A stretch of 64,000 nt of DNA, from NCBI RefSeq assembly GCF_022809715.1, contig NZ_CP094459.1:2294001-2358000 (forward strand), in the 5' to 3' direction. Shown here one piece after another: positions 63,087 through 64,000 of this stretch (the first letter of the stretch is position 1; each line of letters begins with the position of its first letter). A model generated the notes under the pieces. The model was not told the origin of the DNA, searched no databases, and was given only the letters and a program-made list of their open reading frames with translations. This DNA comes from Burkholderia pyrrocinia (GTDB taxonomy: Bacteria > Pseudomonadota > Gammaproteobacteria > Burkholderiales > Burkholderiaceae). The position numbers were made by a program, and so were the translations under genes.

Positions 63087-64000
63087 ATGACTTCGAGCAT
63101 CAACTCCAGCCCGCTCAACGCGATCGCCGACCAGGCGCTCGGTCTCGACGACGCCGCCGTACCGGCCGCGGTCGAACCGGCGTCGGACGAGCCGAGCTTC
63201 GCGTCGCTCGGGTTGTCGCCGGAGATCGTCTCCGCGCTGCAGGCCGCCGGCTATGTGAAGCCGACGCCGGTCCAGCAGCGCGCGATTCCGGCCGGCATCG
63301 CCGGCCGCGACCTGCTGGTGTCGAGCCCGACCGGTTCGGGCAAGACGGCCGCATTCATGCTGCCCGCGATCGAACGCTTCGCGCAGCTCCAGAAGACGCT
63401 GGCGCAGCAACCGCGTGCGCCGCGCGAACCGAACCAGGGCGACCGCCGCGTGCGCCGCCCGCAACCCGTCGCGCGCCCGGGCCTGCTCGTGCTGACGCCG
63501 ACCCGCGAACTCGCGATGCAGGTCACCACGGCCGCATCGACCTACGGCAAGCACCTGAAGCGCCTGCGCACGGTCAGCATCCTCGGCGGCGTCGCCTACG
63601 GCCAGCAGCTGATGCTGCTCGCGAAGAACCCCGAAATCCTGGTCGCCACGCCGGGCCGCCTGCTCGACCACCTCGAGCGCGGCCGCATCGACCTGTCCGA
63701 ACTGAAGATGCTCGTGCTCGACGAAGCCGACCGCATGCTCGACATGGGCTTCATCGACGATATCGAAACGATCGTCGCCGCGACGCCCGCGACGCGCCAG
63801 ACGATGCTGTTCTCGGCCACGCTCGACGGCAAGATCGGTTCGCTGACGAGCCGCCTGCTGAAGGATCCCGAGCGCATCGAGATCCAGCAGCGCCTCGAGT
63901 CGCGCGCGAACATCGCGCAGACCGTGCACTACGTCGACGACCGCGACCACAAGGATCGCCTGCTCGATCACCTGCTGCGCGACGACGCGCTCGACCAGGC
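63087..64000 (+). CDS. rhlE: DEAD-box ATP-dependent RNA helicase (RhlE-like), cut by the window end
   Basis: The first 304 codons of a DEAD-box helicase, open to the end of the window. After a ~35-residue acidic leader the motifs occur in order: Q motif GYVKPTPVQQRAIP, motif I SSPTGSGKTAAFMLPA, Ia LTPTRELAMQV, GG-containing SILGGVAYGQQ, Ib ATPGRLLDHLERG, II VLDEADRMLDMGF, III MLFSATLDG. The second RecA-like domain begins (DDRDHKDRLLDHLL) and is truncated. The MLDMGF and leader style fit RhlE, which acts in ribosome assembly and RNA decay. ATG 63087 has AAGGA upstream. Confidence 0.9.
   Translation, partial: MTSSINSSPLNAIADQALGLDDAAVPAAVEPASDEPSFASLGLSPEIVSALQAAGYVKPTPVQQRAIPAGIAGRDLLVSSPTGSGKTAAFMLPAIERFAQLQKTLAQQPRAPREPNQGDRRVRRPQPVARPGLLVLTPTRELAMQVTTAASTYGKHLKRLRTVSILGGVAYGQQLMLLAKNPEILVATPGRLLDHLERGRIDLSELKMLVLDEADRMLDMGFIDDIETIVAATPATRQTMLFSATLDGKIGSLTSRLLKDPERIEIQQRLESRANIAQTVHYVDDRDHKDRLLDHLLRDDALDQ

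Overview
The window is GC-rich, densely coded DNA from a beta-proteobacterium, most probably a Burkholderia (cepacia-complex-like) primary chromosome. This is inferred from base composition, protein sequences and gene order (the rpsB-to-lpxB envelope cluster, smc-zipA-ligA, dapC-dapD-dapE-prmB); no database search was possible. Nearly all of it is core housekeeping DNA. No tRNA, rRNA, CRISPR array, prophage or origin was seen. Accessory DNA is limited to two adjacent IS3-family insertion sequences at about 11.85-14.48 kb and perhaps the poorly characterised cluster in the first 4 kb.

Layout. 0-4 kb: a DUF899-DUF2182 pair facing a two-winged-helix regulator and a small beta-propeller protein. 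4-8 kb: a DMT exporter, RnfH and RatA-type proteins divergent from smpB, then an NfeD/paraslipin membrane pair. 8.2-11.8 kb: PEP synthase (ppsA) divergent from its regulatory kinase/phosphorylase (ppsR). 11.8-14.5 kb: an IS407-group element and a frameshifted IS150-group element, side by side inside what looks like the split hairpin of a bidirectional terminator. 14.5-30.2 kb, all minus strand, in transcription order: rpsB, tsf, pyrH, frr, uppS, cdsA, dxr, rseP, bamA, skp, lpxD, fabZ, lpxA, lpxB, rnhB and a TrmH-family methyltransferase. This run joins translation, undecaprenyl and phospholipid precursor supply, outer-membrane protein assembly and lipid A synthesis.

30.5-35.9 kb, plus strand: map, glnD and an RluB/RluF-like pseudouridine synthase with five 46-residue arginine-rich repeats, closed by a terminator shared with the opposing def. 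35.9-44.7 kb, minus strand: an EamA transporter, smc, zipA, ligA, def (chromosome organisation, division, DNA ligation, N-terminal processing). 44.8-49.4 kb, plus strand: dapC, dapD, an ArsC/Spx-like gene, dapE, prmB (lysine/diaminopimelate branch), with an intrinsic terminator just before dapE. 49.5-54 kb: cardiolipin synthase, glutathione peroxidase, an ABC-F ATPase and a small hypothetical gene. 54.1-59 kb: alr-radA divergent from lplT-thiD. 59-62.3 kb, minus strand: an overlapping chain tsaB, rimI, uracil-DNA glycosylase, DUF1853. 62.4-64 kb: an acyl-CoA-binding protein and a DEAD-box helicase cut by the window end, preceded by a long structured leader.

No clearly new multi-gene system is evident. 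The best leads are the uncharacterised 0-4 kb cluster, the IS pair splitting a terminator, the expanded repeat tail of the pseudouridine synthase, the DUF1853 gene coupled to DNA repair and tRNA modification genes, and the long leaders of rpsB and the helicase gene.
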